This document shows positions 25,743-34,757 of a DNA stretch of 35,197 nucleotides, in pieces (position 1 is the first letter of the stretch; every line of letters starts with the position of its first letter). The DNA comes from an uncultured Planctomycetaceae bacterium (GTDB taxonomy: Bacteria > Planctomycetota > Planctomycetia > Planctomycetales > Planctomycetaceae), in NCBI GenBank assembly GCA_903861195.1, contig CAIOTJ010000220.1, positions 1 to 35,197 on the forward strand. The letters run 5' to 3'. A program made the translations under genes and the position numbers. Under the pieces are notes generated by a model. The model had not been told where the DNA came from. It saw nothing but the letters and a program-made list of their open reading frames with translations, and did not search any database.

Positions 25743-28700
25743 TTAAGGAACCCGGGTCCAGCCGAAGGGCAGAAAGTCGACCGGATTGTCGGGTCCCACA
25801 CCGTTCGAGCTGGCTGGGTTGGTGTAGGGGAGGGTGTCGAAGATGAATCCAGCGGTCGCGTCGAAACCAGGAGCAGTGAACAACCGGAAGGTGCTCTGGC
25901 CAAGACCCGGATACAGGAAGGCGTTCGAGCCACCACCGGGGGTCCCGGGCGGGAGGCCAAACCGGGCTGCGAGACGCTGGGCGTTGCGGGGACGGGTGTC
26001 GAACCCGAAGGGACCCGGATCGGTCGCACCATTGGTTCGCGACTTGAAGTCAGGCTCGGCGTTCGTGTACTGGGCACCCACATTGTTCACAGCGGCCGAG
26101 TCGAACAGGTTGCTGTGTTGCGTCAGGTCGAGTCTGGCCAGCGGGTCGCTGCTGTACGAGTCAATTGTGAACTCGGTGTCGGACCAGGTTCCAGCGGTGT
26201 CAGCCGGATCAACGGTCGAGACGAACGACTGGTAGTAGACGTCGTTGCCGAAGTTTCCACCGAAGGTGTTGTCGACCACCGTGGCCCCCACACCACCCCG
26301 TCCGCCGGAGAAGAATCCACCGGCGAAGGTCGGGCCGGCGTCACCATCGCTGGTGCCCACCCGGATTACCAGACCCGTGGAATTGAAGGCACTGCTCACG
26401 CCGTTGCCAGTGACGACGTTATCGGTGAAGTCGAAGATGGTCCGCGGCCGGGTGTTGACCGCTCCATCCGCTGCGAGGGCGGCCGTCGCGGGGGCTGTCT
26501 GATTCTGGGTCGTTGAGGCAGTGTTGACGAGATAGACACCTTCGAGACCATTCTCGATGATCGAGTTCCCGGCGGCCGAAATGGACAGGTCAGCTCGACC
26601 TGCGGATCCAACCCGGTTGAGAATGTCGATCCCGCGTCCGGCGTTACGGCGGATGTTGTTGTCGGTCAGGGTGACCTGCAACCCGGGAGTGAAGGGGTCG
26701 AATTGGGCCTGGTTGTTCAGAATCTCGATGCCGTCTCCGGCGTTGCCAACGATCGCATTCAGGCTGATCGCCCAGACATTCTCTTGATTCACCGAGCTGG
26801 AGGTGATGTTGAGATCGATGCCGGTCCCACCATTGTTGTTGATGGTGTTGTCGGTGATCTGGCCGGTACCAGGGCCGTTCACCACGATCCCACCACCGCC
26901 ATTGTTGGAGATGTTGTTACCAATTCCAGGAACACCAATCGAGAGGTCATCCACAGCCGAATCGAGCTGGATGCCCGCGAGGCCGTTGTTGACGATCTCA
27001 TTGCCATGCCATTCGCCGTCGACATACCGGGTGTCGGCCTGGGCGTTGATCGACTCGGTGGTGTGGACCCCGAAGCCCGCGTTGTTGGCGATGAGGTTGT
27101 CGAACAGGTCGGCATTCACCTGGGCATCGGCCTCGACGTTGATCAAGACGCCATCCGCCCCCGAGTTGGTGATGTCGTTGTTGGCGATGATGTAGTCGTT
27201 GACATCGTTGTTGGCGTTGCGGGCGTTGATCTCGATGCCTGACTGGGCGTTCGAATCGATCAGGTTGTTGGTAATCAGGATCTGATCAATCGTGGCGGTG
27301 TTGCGGCGATCGAAGAAGAGCCCCGAACCCCCATTGTTGGCGATGATGTTCCCGTCGATCATTCCCAGGGCGACCGTCGTGGAATTGTCGGCGTAGAGCG
27401 AGAAGCCCGAGCCGGCATTCCCGTCGGCGGCATTGGTGTCGCTGCCGATCTGGTTGTTGAAGATCATCAGCGATTCGAGGGTGGCGGTGGCGGTGGCCGG
27501 CACTCCCGAGTCACTCAGGCGGACATCGATTCCCTGACCGTTGTAGATCGGGCTGGTCGGGTCGTCCGCGGTGTTGATGATCTTGGCCTGCTCGACGTAA
27601 AGGTTGCCGGTCGCCGTGTCGAGCAGGGTCATGGCGATCCCCGCACCGACGTTTCCGTCAATGGTCACCCCGTCCGTCAGCCCAGCACCACCCACCACCA
27701 GGTCCAGATCTCCATTGGTCGCCGTGGCCCCGATGCCGATCCCGCCATTGTTCAGGATCTCGGAGTTCTGCACCAGCAGGAGGGTTTCGACATTGACTGT
27801 GTCGAACAGCACGCCGCCGCCGTCATTGCTGCTGATGAGATTCTCATCCAGCAACTGCACATTGAGCGAAGCTGGAGGAACCGCACCAGGCGTTCCCAAT
27901 CCCGAGCCTGCTACGCCGGCGAGGGTGTTGTCGGAGATGGTGTTGCCCCTCAGGACCGCCTGCAACAGGGCGGTGTCCTCGACCCGCAGACCAACACCGT
28001 TCCCCGAGCTGCCGGTGATGGTGTTCTGATTAATATTGATGCCGGAGAGGGCCGCCTGGTTGGCCTGATCGCGAGCGAGCAGGTTGATGCCATCGAAAAC
28101 TCCAGCCGACCCTACATCGGTGATCGTGTTGTTCGAGATGTTCACGCCGCCGAACCCGATGTTCGAGTTGTCCGACATGTCGAGTGCGACACCGCTCGAT
28201 CCCGTCCGCTGGATCGTGTTGTTGGTGATAGTCGCGCTGTTGAGGAGGGCGTTCCCGGAAGTGATCATGTTGATCCCATTGCCACCCCCCAAACCCGATG
28301 TCGCGACGAAGGTCGAGGCGTCGGGATCCCCAGCAACTCCCACGAGCAGGCCCGTGAGAATCTGGCCGTCTTCATAGGTCGCCTGGACCGTTGACCCGAT
28401 GAGGTCGCTTCCGAACACGGCACCATCAATACCCGGGCTGGGATCGATATCGATGTTCCACGAGAAGGTCTCGGTGGGGGCGAAATCGTCGAAGGTCAGG
28501 TTCAGGTTCTGCGAGTTGTCGGCCACCGTCCAGCCGGGGGGCTGGGTCGTGCCATTGACCGTCTGCAGTCCCGTCGTGATCTGCGTCGGAGGCACGACGG
28601 CGAACGGGGTGGCGGCGAATCCGACGGTGTCGTAGACGAGTGTACCCGACAGGTTCAGATCAAACTCGACCATGTTGGGGCCGCCCACAGGCGAGCTGTT

Positions 28701-30719
28701 GGTGATCGAGAACGGATCGAGGAAGGTATTCCCCGAGATGAAGAAGGTCAGACCCACCGAACCCCCTTCGATTCGGTTGTTGTCGGCCAGCAGGGTCCCG
28801 ACCGAGTTGTCCTGGAGGTCCACCCGAATTCCATCCCGGGCGTTCCCCAGAATGTCGGTCCGTCGGACGGTGAGGCCTCCGGTGGCAGCATCCTGCAGCA
28901 GCATATGGATGCCGTCCCGTTGGTTTGAGGAGACGGCGCTGCGAGTGAAGAAGGTGCCGAGAATCGACGCGCTGATGTCGGAATTGCCAGTTCCAACCAC
29001 CTGCACACCATCGACGCCATTGGTCTTGGCTGTCAGGGTGGTGAAGGTTCCCGTGACGGTCGAGAAATCGGACGCACCCAGGAACACGCCGTTCAGATCG
29101 TTGTCGCTGTAGGTGTCCAGCGTGCTCGAGAGCGTGACCCGCGAGGTGTCGAAACCTCGCACATCGAGGCCCGACTCACCGTTTTCTGTGGACGAAACGT
29201 TGCGCGTGGTCAGATTCAACACCGAGCTGCCCTGGCTGGCGATTTGGATGCCGTTCCCGCCAGACCCCACCACGTCGACGTCGGTGATCCGGCCGCTGCC
29301 GCTGGCGTTGTCGATCTGAATGCCCGCCAGGCCCGCAGCTGTGATATTCAGATTGTTGAGATTGAAGTCCTGAACCGTGTTGCCGTAGATGGCACTTCCG
29401 CCGGCCTTGGGAATATTGAAGCCGGAGACTTCGTTGTGATTGGCCAGGACCACCGCATTGCCGGTGAGATTGGTGATCGAGGGGAAGGCCCCTGGAGAGT
29501 AGCCGGGCAGCAGGAAGGTGCCCTGCGTGGAGGTGAAGGTGTGCTGCACCCCTTCGCCCAACAGACGCTGCCAGTCGTTCAGGACAATCCCACCGGTCAT
29601 GTTCTGGGTTGTGCCGTTGCCGCGATCGACATAGATGATATCGACATTCGAACCGGTAGTGCCCGGCAGCGAATTCAGGGGACGTTCCCAACTGCCGTCT
29701 CCACCGGCCCCTGCGGTGTTGTTCACGTGGACCACGGTGATGGGTGTTCCGACAGCGCCGCCCGAGCCGCCGGTCCCGCCGGCCCGCAGGGCCTTCACGA
29801 AGTCGGAGACCTCGTGCGTCAAGACCATGTTGCGGTAATTGCGCTCCATCTGCTGATAGAGCCGGTTTGTCTGAGGAATTCGCTGGAACCAGCGGGCATC
29901 CTCACCAGTACCGAAGTACCAGGTCAGGGCGACCGTCAGATTGCTGTCGTAGAAGGTGTCGTTGCTGTAGCCCACGTTGACCAGGAAGTTCTGGGTCACG
30001 AGTGCCTCAACCCGCCCCTTCACCCCGTAACCGGCCCCGATCGTATCGTCACCCTGCAGGTAGTAACCCCCCGCGTAGGCCCGAAAGCCAGCATCAGAGA
30101 AGCCCGGGATGATGGCTCCGCCCAACTCGAAATCACCACCGCCGAACTGGGACTGGTAAACGGTGGTTCGCCCCAAACCGATGTTGTTTCCGACGAAGAA
30201 AATATTCCCGGTAAGGTTCTGACGCAGGACGTTGGTCCCATCATTGACCGGGATGTAGCCGTTGATCCGGAAGTCCCAGACGTTCCCCAACGACTCCAGG
30301 CTGAGTCCCCACTGGTCATAATCGAAGTCTCCTGTGGAATCATGGTCCCACCAGGCTCCAAACCCGAAGATCCGCTCGGTCTCGGGATTCATGAACCGCA
30401 GACCGCCTCCAAGACTGCCAGCAAAGTGCCCGCTGTCGTACGTGACCATCCCGCGGGGATTCACGAAGAGCAGCGACTGATCCTCTTCCAGCATGAACGG
30501 CTGGAAGATACCGAAGGTTTGGTACCCGCTGCTGTACCCGACGCCGTCTCCGATGTCCGACCGCAACTGATAGTTGCGGTTTCCGAAGCGGTCGAATCCA
30601 TAGGATCCATCGCCCACCGCGGCTCGCCCGGGGACATCCTGGGCGGCCGCAGAGCCAGCCAGCAATCCGGCGGCCATGATGGCGAGGCAAGGCGCGGAGG
30701 CAACTCGCGCCTTTTTCAT
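25743..30719 (-). CDS. Inverse-autotransporter-like surface protein with parallel beta-helix passenger
   Basis: A 1658-residue exported protein, the longest gene here. Residues 1-26 are a Sec signal (MKKARVASAPCLAIMAAGLLAGSAAAQ). Residues ~35-270 alternate in the way of an outer-membrane beta-barrel, rich in aromatic and Gly residues (GYSSGYQTFGIFQPFMLEED, LRFMNPETERIFGFGAWWDHD, FRAYAGGYYLQGDD, LTVALTWYFG), and resemble the inverse autotransporter domain of intimin/invasin. A linker (~271-325, with GGTGGSGG) leads to HVNNTAGAGGDGSWERPLNSL and then over 1200 residues of right-handed beta-helix repeats of the N-x-I-x2-N...G-I-x-I type. The order signal-barrel-passenger fits type Ve secretion. 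No Ig-like or lectin domain is seen. ATG 30719 has GGAG 8 nt upstream; ATG 30755 has none. Likely adhesin or S-layer-like structure; function unproven. Confidence 0.85.
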   Translation of the reverse strand: MKKARVASAPCLAIMAAGLLAGSAAAQDVPGRAAVGDGSYGFDRFGNRNYQLRSDIGDGVGYSSGYQTFGIFQPFMLEEDQSLLFVNPRGMVTYDSGHFAGSLGGGLRFMNPETERIFGFGAWWDHDSTGDFDYDQWGLSLESLGNVWDFRINGYIPVNDGTNVLRQNLTGNIFFVGNNIGLGRTTVYQSQFGGGDFELGGAIIPGFSDAGFRAYAGGYYLQGDDTIGAGYGVKGRVEALVTQNFLVNVGYSNDTFYDSNLTVALTWYFGTGEDARWFQRIPQTNRLYQQMERNYRNMVLTHEVSDFVKALRAGGTGGSGGAVGTPITVVHVNNTAGAGGDGSWERPLNSLPGTTGSNVDIIYVDRGNGTTQNMTGGIVLNDWQRLLGEGVQHTFTSTQGTFLLPGYSPGAFPSITNLTGNAVVLANHNEVSGFNIPKAGGSAIYGNTVQDFNLNNLNITAAGLAGIQIDNASGSGRITDVDVVGSGGNGIQIASQGSSVLNLTTRNVSSTENGESGLDVRGFDTSRVTLSSTLDTYSDNDLNGVFLGASDFSTVTGTFTTLTAKTNGVDGVQVVGTGNSDISASILGTFFTRSAVSSNQRDGIHMLLQDAATGGLTVRRTDILGNARDGIRVDLQDNSVGTLLADNNRIEGGSVGLTFFISGNTFLDPFSITNSSPVGGPNMVEFDLNLSGTLVYDTVGFAATPFAVVPPTQITTGLQTVNGTTQPPGWTVADNSQNLNLTFDDFAPTETFSWNIDIDPSPGIDGAVFGSDLIGSTVQATYEDGQILTGLLVGVAGDPDASTFVATSGLGGGNGINMITSGNALLNSATITNNTIQRTGSSGVALDMSDNSNIGFGGVNISNNTITDVGSAGVFDGINLLARDQANQAALSGININQNTITGSSGNGVGLRVEDTALLQAVLRGNTISDNTLAGVAGSGLGTPGAVPPASLNVQLLDENLISSNDGGGVLFDTVNVETLLLVQNSEILNNGGIGIGATATNGDLDLVVGGAGLTDGVTIDGNVGAGIAMTLLDTATGNLYVEQAKIINTADDPTSPIYNGQGIDVRLSDSGVPATATATLESLMIFNNQIGSDTNAADGNAGSGFSLYADNSTTVALGMIDGNIIANNGGSGLFFDRRNTATIDQILITNNLIDSNAQSGIEINARNANNDVNDYIIANNDITNSGADGVLINVEADAQVNADLFDNLIANNAGFGVHTTESINAQADTRYVDGEWHGNEIVNNGLAGIQLDSAVDDLSIGVPGIGNNISNNGGGGIVVNGPGTGQITDNTINNNGGTGIDLNITSSSVNQENVWAISLNAIVGNAGDGIEILNNQAQFDPFTPGLQVTLTDNNIRRNAGRGIDILNRVGSAGRADLSISAAGNSIIENGLEGVYLVNTASTTQNQTAPATAALAADGAVNTRPRTIFDFTDNVVTGNGVSSAFNSTGLVIRVGTSDGDAGPTFAGGFFSGGRGGVGATVVDNTFGGNFGNDVYYQSFVSTVDPADTAGTWSDTEFTIDSYSSDPLARLDLTQHSNLFDSAAVNNVGAQYTNAEPDFKSRTNGATDPGPFGFDTRPRNAQRLAARFGLPPGTPGGGSNAFLYPGLGQSTFRLFTAPGFDATAGFIFDTLPYTNPASSNGVGPDNPVDFLPFGWTRVP

Positions 30720-31383
30720 GAGTTGCTCCAGCCGGTAGCGAAGGGGAGAAATCATGGCAACTGGGGGTGGGAAAGCAGGGGCAGGGAAGAAACGCCCGAC
30801 CGGAATGGTCGTGGCGGTTTATGACACTTGTCCTTCTTTTTCGGCCCGTGCTGGTTTCGTCAATGAGTTAATTTGTAGCGATTTTCCGGTTTTTATCTGG
30901 AATGACGGGGGAATCGATTTCGAAGATTTCCTGGCGAGATTGCATATCTTGTGGTCTTCTCGAAAGTCGCCACCACAGGTAGTGGGCCGACACCGCAGCA
31001 GGGTATACCAGTATAGTGCCCACAAAGTGGTTATGATGGCTGAAAGTTCTGCCGTGCCAGCTCCCACTGGGAATTGAGATGGAGGGATTCCGCTGATATC
31101 TCAAGGTATTCAGGCACGCGGTGGGAGGCAGAATCGCAGGAATTTCAGGTCCACCTTCGCGGAGTGGGGAGTCATCTGTTTGGATGGAAATCACTTCTGT
31201 TCTCAGGTGTCAGCTCATCCTCCCCCCTGTCGCACTTTCGCTTTCTAGTGCGGGTGCAAATTGACCGGGAAACCCACGACAGGTATGATGCAGGATCTTC
31301 CATGAAGCGGAAGTGGCTTTTGGATGGGGAATGGTCCCCTTGCCCAGATCCGCGATGGCCCTGATTTCTGTGTGACCAGTGTT
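30720..31383. other. Intergenic region, divergent promoters
   Basis: Lies between the surface-protein gene and the small basic-protein gene. It has a less GC-rich core (about 30820-31060), which is unusual for this window and probably holds promoter or regulatory sites. Small palindromes such as TCCCACTGGGA (near 31066) are present but none is decisive. No gene is supported. Confidence 0.45.
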
Positions 31384-31557
31384 ATGGGTTCGATTGAACG
31401 CACCCGCGAGATCCGTCGGCGGCGCAGCCGTCGCGCGAAGTTGAAGAAGCTGCGCGAGAAGTTCGCGAAGGCTACGAGTGAGGCCGACAAGGCGGCCCTG
31501 TTGGCCAAAGCCCAACGGGTTAGCCCGTTGATCACGACCCTGGAAATCGAGTCGTAA
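31384..31557 (+). CDS. Small basic protein (possibly DUF6800)
   Basis: A 57-residue protein, too short for most gene callers. It begins MGSIERTREIRRRRSRRAKL and continues as a charged helix rich in Arg, Lys and Ala, ending AQRVSPLITTLEIES. I recall small planctomycete proteins of this form (perhaps DUF6800), so the assignment is from memory. With so many Arg/Lys it may bind RNA or the ribosome. The frame is open upstream to 31324 but the sequence changes character at the Met at 31384. No ribosome site is evident. Confidence 0.7.
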   Translation: MGSIERTREIRRRRSRRAKLKKLREKFAKATSEADKAALLAKAQRVSPLITTLEIES

Positions 31558-31662
31558 GCGATTCGTATTTACCTGTTGGGAACGAACTGCTAGAGTCCGC
31601 CACCTGCTGGTGGTCCCTACTCAATCAGTGCTGTTCCCTGACTTTCAGGCTCTCCCTGGCAT

Positions 31663-31700
31663 GCACCCAGTGTGAATCTTCGGATTCATCGACTGGGTGT
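31663..31700 (+). promoter_or_regulatory. Two-part hairpin with C(UUCG)G tetraloop
   Basis: The outer stem CACCCAGT/ACTGGGTG (31664-31671 and 31692-31699) encloses the inner stem TGAATC/GATTCA (31673-31678 and 31683-31688) capped by TTCG, with a small internal bulge. A G-U pair can extend the outer stem. It lies ~105 nt after the small basic-protein gene and ~87 nt before the GTG of the next gene. It may be a terminator without a full T-tract or a 5' leader element. Confidence 0.65.
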
Positions 31701-31786
31701 TAGGGTTTCCACGGACACAGGAAGTGTCTGCGGTTTCCCGATACCAGTCTCCAGCTGATTTCGTCCGCGTTTGAAGGGAGTCTCTC

Positions 31787-32803
31787 GTGCGGAATCTCGG
31801 TCTCTCGTCTTGTCGTTTTCTCTCCGCCGCCGCGGCTCTGGTTTGGCTCATTTCGGGCATCGCCTGGGCCGGCAAGATTGAATCGGACCCCAATAAGGTC
31901 TATCACCTGCGGAAGAAGCACGGCCCCTGGATGATCAAGGTGGCCAGTTTCTCGGGTGAATCGGACGAGCAACGGCAAAATTCCATTGATGCCGCCAATC
32001 AGCTGGTGTCCCTGCTTCGGGCCAAGAATATTCCGGCTTATGTGTATCAGCAGGATGAGCAGATCGAGGACATCGAAGTTCTCGACAAGAGTCAACGTCG
32101 GCAAACCCGACACTACACCGCTCAGCACGGTGAGATCGCAGTCTTGGCTGGGAACTATCCCAGTATTGAGGACAAGACGGCCCAGTCGACGTTGAAATTC
32201 ATCAAAAAGATGAGCCCCAAGGTGGAGGTCACCCACCATGGCAAGCAAGAGGCAGTGCCTCTCAATTTCAAGAAGGCCTTCATGGCCCCCAATCCGCTGA
32301 TTCCCAGTGATGAATTGAAGCAGCGGACAAAAGACCCGCTCATGGTGACCCTCAATTCGGGCCGCCGAAACTCCCTGCTGGAAAACAAGGGCAAGTACAC
32401 ACTGGTCGTCTGCTCTTTCTACGGACTGTCTTCGGTCGAGCCCTCCAAGTTTGAGGAGTTTGAGAAGACCCTGTCCGACCGCCGGAACATCTCTTTGGAT
32501 ACCGCCGGCGAAAGTGCCGACGAACTCGCTACGGTGCTTCGCAACCAGTACAAACTGGAGGCTTACGTCTACCACGAGCGGTTTCGATCGGTCGTGACAG
32601 TGGGCTCTTTTGCCACTCCCAATGACCCCGCGCTACTCAAGCTGGCGAACGAACTGCGCTGCAAAGAGCGGGAAGATCCCCGAACCAAGCAGAAGGTACT
32701 TGTGGGTGAGGCCTTCTACCTGTTGGGCAAGGATGGCAAGACCCCCCTCAAGTCCTGGACGGCCGATCCCGTTCCCGAAGTGATGGAGGTTCCCCGCTGG
32801 TAA
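31787..32803 (+). CDS. Exported protein with two SPOR-like repeats
   Basis: A 338-residue protein with a GTG start and GGGAG nearby. Residues 1-28 are a Sec signal ending SGIAWA. The mature part holds two related halves: the first (about 45-90) reads HGPWMIKVASFSG...AANQLVSLLRAKNIPAYVYQ and the second (about 200-277) reads GKYTLVVCSFYG...ADELATVLRNQYKLEAYVYHERFRSVVTVGSF. The [KV][IV][AC]SF, LLR-x3-(L/I)-x-AYVY pattern is that of SPOR domains, which bind denuded peptidoglycan glycan at division sites. Here it sits in a planctomycete-like background that divides without FtsZ, so the role could differ. The call is from pattern, not from a profile search. Confidence 0.62.
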   Translation: MRNLGLSSCRFLSAAAALVWLISGIAWAGKIESDPNKVYHLRKKHGPWMIKVASFSGESDEQRQNSIDAANQLVSLLRAKNIPAYVYQQDEQIEDIEVLDKSQRRQTRHYTAQHGEIAVLAGNYPSIEDKTAQSTLKFIKKMSPKVEVTHHGKQEAVPLNFKKAFMAPNPLIPSDELKQRTKDPLMVTLNSGRRNSLLENKGKYTLVVCSFYGLSSVEPSKFEEFEKTLSDRRNISLDTAGESADELATVLRNQYKLEAYVYHERFRSVVTVGSFATPNDPALLKLANELRCKEREDPRTKQKVLVGEAFYLLGKDGKTPLKSWTADPVPEVMEVPRW

Positions 32804-32866
32804 TTGGGTTGGTGTCCGCTGTGGACCGTTGTTGACAAACGCCGGGATCTCCACGAGCATCACGGA

Positions 32867-33502
32867 ATGTCCATTCCTTTCGAACTGGTTCTCAGTAGCC
32901 GCAACCGGAAGAAGTCCCGCGAGATTTCCGAGCTGCTGGCTCCCTGGAAGATCGCCGTCCGATCGGTCGCTGACTTTCCCGAAGTCGGCGAAATCGACGA
33001 GGACGGCGATTCGTTTTTGGCGAATGCCGGTAAAAAGGCCGCTCTCCCCGCTCGCCAGCTGGGGTGCTGGGTTATTGGGGAGGACAGTGGCCTGATCGTC
33101 GACGCTCTGGGAGGCGCTCCCGGAGTCTGGTCGGCTCGTTACAGTGGACCCCTGGCCACGGACGAGTCAAACAACGCCAAGCTGCTCGCCGAGTTGCGCG
33201 ACATTCCCCCCGAGCAACGGACTGCCGCCTACACCTGCACTGTGGTGCTGGCCGATCCCACCGGAAGCATCCGGGCGTCGGCCACGGGTCTCTGCCGGGG
33301 AATCATCGTCGAGCAGGCACGTGGGACCAACGGGTTTGGCTACGATCCATATTTTCTCGTCCGGGAATACGGCCGGACATTCGGCGAATTGTCGACACGG
33401 GTCAAACACCAGATCAGCCATCGCGCACGGGCCTTCACGCAGTTCATTCCCCAACTGGTCAGGCTGCGGGATCAGTCGGCAGACGGCTCCTTCGGGTCGT
33501 GA
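32867..33502 (+). CDS. rdgB: RdgB/Ham1 non-canonical purine NTP pyrophosphatase
   Basis: A 211-residue member of the Ham1 family. It hydrolyses dITP, XTP and ITP to the monophosphates and keeps damaged purines out of DNA and RNA. The key motifs are all present: LSSRNRKKSREI at the N-terminus (S-x-N-x2-K), the acidic metal-binding GEDSGLIVDALGGAPGVWSARYSG, the nucleobase loop TNGFGYDPYFL, and ELS...KHQISHRARA near the end. Start ATG at 32867 is used because the upstream sequence is not conserved-looking. It follows the SPOR-like gene by 63 nt and may be co-transcribed with it. The fold and function are well established for the family. Confidence 0.95.
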   Translation: MSIPFELVLSSRNRKKSREISELLAPWKIAVRSVADFPEVGEIDEDGDSFLANAGKKAALPARQLGCWVIGEDSGLIVDALGGAPGVWSARYSGPLATDESNNAKLLAELRDIPPEQRTAAYTCTVVLADPTGSIRASATGLCRGIIVEQARGTNGFGYDPYFLVREYGRTFGELSTRVKHQISHRARAFTQFIPQLVRLRDQSADGSFGS

Positions 33503-34011
33503 TGAACGGCATGGGAGTCGACCTGTTTGTCAGGTCCCCGCATCGGCAGGAATCGCTTTTTTTTGTGCGATGGTGCAATTGCCGGGCGTGAAGCCAATGT
33601 TGAGGACCCGGGAGCGCAATGACACGTTGGCTATTTAATGGAACTGCCGGGATTTCACTGCGAGGCACTCGAGCGGGAAGGGGTTGGGATCATCTGGTGC
33701 GGGACAGCGCTGTCGTGATGGTCTCTGGACCCCAATAACCACCAGAGAGATCGATTCCCTCAATTGAGGGGATCGCTGTCCTTCATGGTCTCTGAAGTCG
33801 ACGCTGTCTCGACAGTCGTTACGTCAGGGGCGCGTCTGTTATCCCCCGGAAGACTTCGACTAGGGAATGCGGGCGTTTGCGATTGACGACAACAATTGAT
33901 ATCTCCCGGCACTTTGAACGACTGCGGGACTGAGCCAACGCCGAACCTGCACGGTGGGCGGGCTATCTCCCCTTCGTGCGGCGTCTTCGATGGGGGCTTT
34001 CGCTCCCGGCA
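33503..34011. other. Intergenic region with dense inverted repeats
   Basis: No gene is supported. A short hairpin GACCTG/CAGGTC (33520-33536) and a T8 run (33557-33564) follow the rdgB stop but are not adjacent. From 33703 to 33815 there are five inverted repeats in a row, listed separately. Confidence 0.55.
33703..33815. repeat. Cluster of five inverted repeats
   Basis: In order: palindrome GACAGCGCTGTC (33703-33714); TCTCTGG/CCAGAGA (33722-33728, 33742-33748); a 24-bp palindrome around CCCTCAATTGAGGG (33752-33775, one mismatched pair); CTTCA/TGAAG (33781-33785, 33793-33797); and CTGTC/GACAG (33804-33808, 33811-33815). It may encode a folded RNA or operators. No neighbour suggests which. 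Confidence 0.6.
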
Positions 34012-34485
34012 TCATCGCACTACGGTCGTCGTTGAGGAATGGGGCTCCGTGCAACGCCCCCCATCGAGCCGGTCTGCCAGCGCCTCGACCAGGAGCTGCA
34101 GTTTGGGCAGCACTTCGTCGGGTGTTGCGCAGTCCACGTCATCAACTCGCCAGTACTCGATTCGATTGGCCCAGAGGGGGTGAAATGATTCCATCAGGGG
34201 ACGGTGCTCGATCTCCTTGAGGGCAATCACCAATTGGGCCCGGTGCAGGTCTTCCTCCACCAACTCCTGGGGAAACCGGTGAGACGTAGGAACCGGAATC
34301 GAAAGCTGTTCGAGCCATCGCAGGGCATTGCGGGAAATAGGCCCTGGATTGCCTGGCTCCAACCACAATCCGCGAGACTCGGCCCGCCAATCCAGGCCTC
34401 GCTGCTGCGCCTGCCAGTTGAATGAGAGCTCTGCGAACCGGCTGCGGTAATAATTGCCCGTGCAGAGAAACAGAATGTCTCGCAT
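34012..34485 (-). CDS. Low-molecular-weight phosphotyrosine phosphatase-like protein
   Basis: A 157-residue cytoplasmic protein of the LMW-PTP/arsenate reductase-like fold. The N-terminal loop reads LFLCTGNYYRSRFAE: the nucleophile Cys8 and Arg14 are in C-x5-R spacing, as in the family motif C-x-G-N-x-C-R-S, but the second Cys is Tyr13 here. The later ALKEIEHRPL and WRVDDVDCATPDEVL correspond to the region of the general-acid Asp; the usual D-P pair is not seen. The protein could still be a phosphatase, though its activity is less certain than for canonical members. The ATG at 34485 is the best start, since the frame upstream is low in complexity. It stands alone. Confidence 0.85.
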   Translation of the reverse strand: MRDILFLCTGNYYRSRFAELSFNWQAQQRGLDWRAESRGLWLEPGNPGPISRNALRWLEQLSIPVPTSHRFPQELVEEDLHRAQLVIALKEIEHRPLMESFHPLWANRIEYWRVDDVDCATPDEVLPKLQLLVEALADRLDGGRCTEPHSSTTTVVR

Positions 34486-34661
34486 GGTTCGATTCCCTGT
34501 CAGTTTCTCGGTGACCCCACCGTTCTGCGTGCTTGGTCTCCCGGGACACCCACCCGGCACGTCGTCTCCACATTCCAGTCCTCGTTGTCACATTCCCTCC
34601 AACCGCCCGTGCAACTAGTTCGACCACCCACCTGCTGAATCAGCGGGGGTGAAAGCTCCGG

Positions 34662-34674
34662 GGTGCCAGGCACC
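34662..34674. repeat. GGTGCCAGGCACC palindrome
   Basis: A 13-bp perfect inverted repeat in the gap between the phosphatase-like and methyltransferase genes. Nearby bases extend the pairing to TCC/GGA with a two-nt bulge. It looks like a dispersed palindromic element, but no second copy was noticed in the window. Confidence 0.5.
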
Positions 34675-34757
34675 GGAACTTGATCCGTGGATCGAGGGAA
34701 TTCCCCCAGCATCAATCGGCGGTCGTGTGAGCTGCTGCTGTCGCTGGGAATGCCACC

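Noticed and set aside
29244-30824. Plus-strand frame opposite the surface protein.
   Set aside because: The minus strand has signal peptide, barrel and beta-helix pattern; this is its shadow.
33520-33564. Hairpin and T8 run after rdgB as an intrinsic terminator.
   Set aside because: The 6-bp stem and the T-run are separated by 20 nt, so they do not make a standard terminator.
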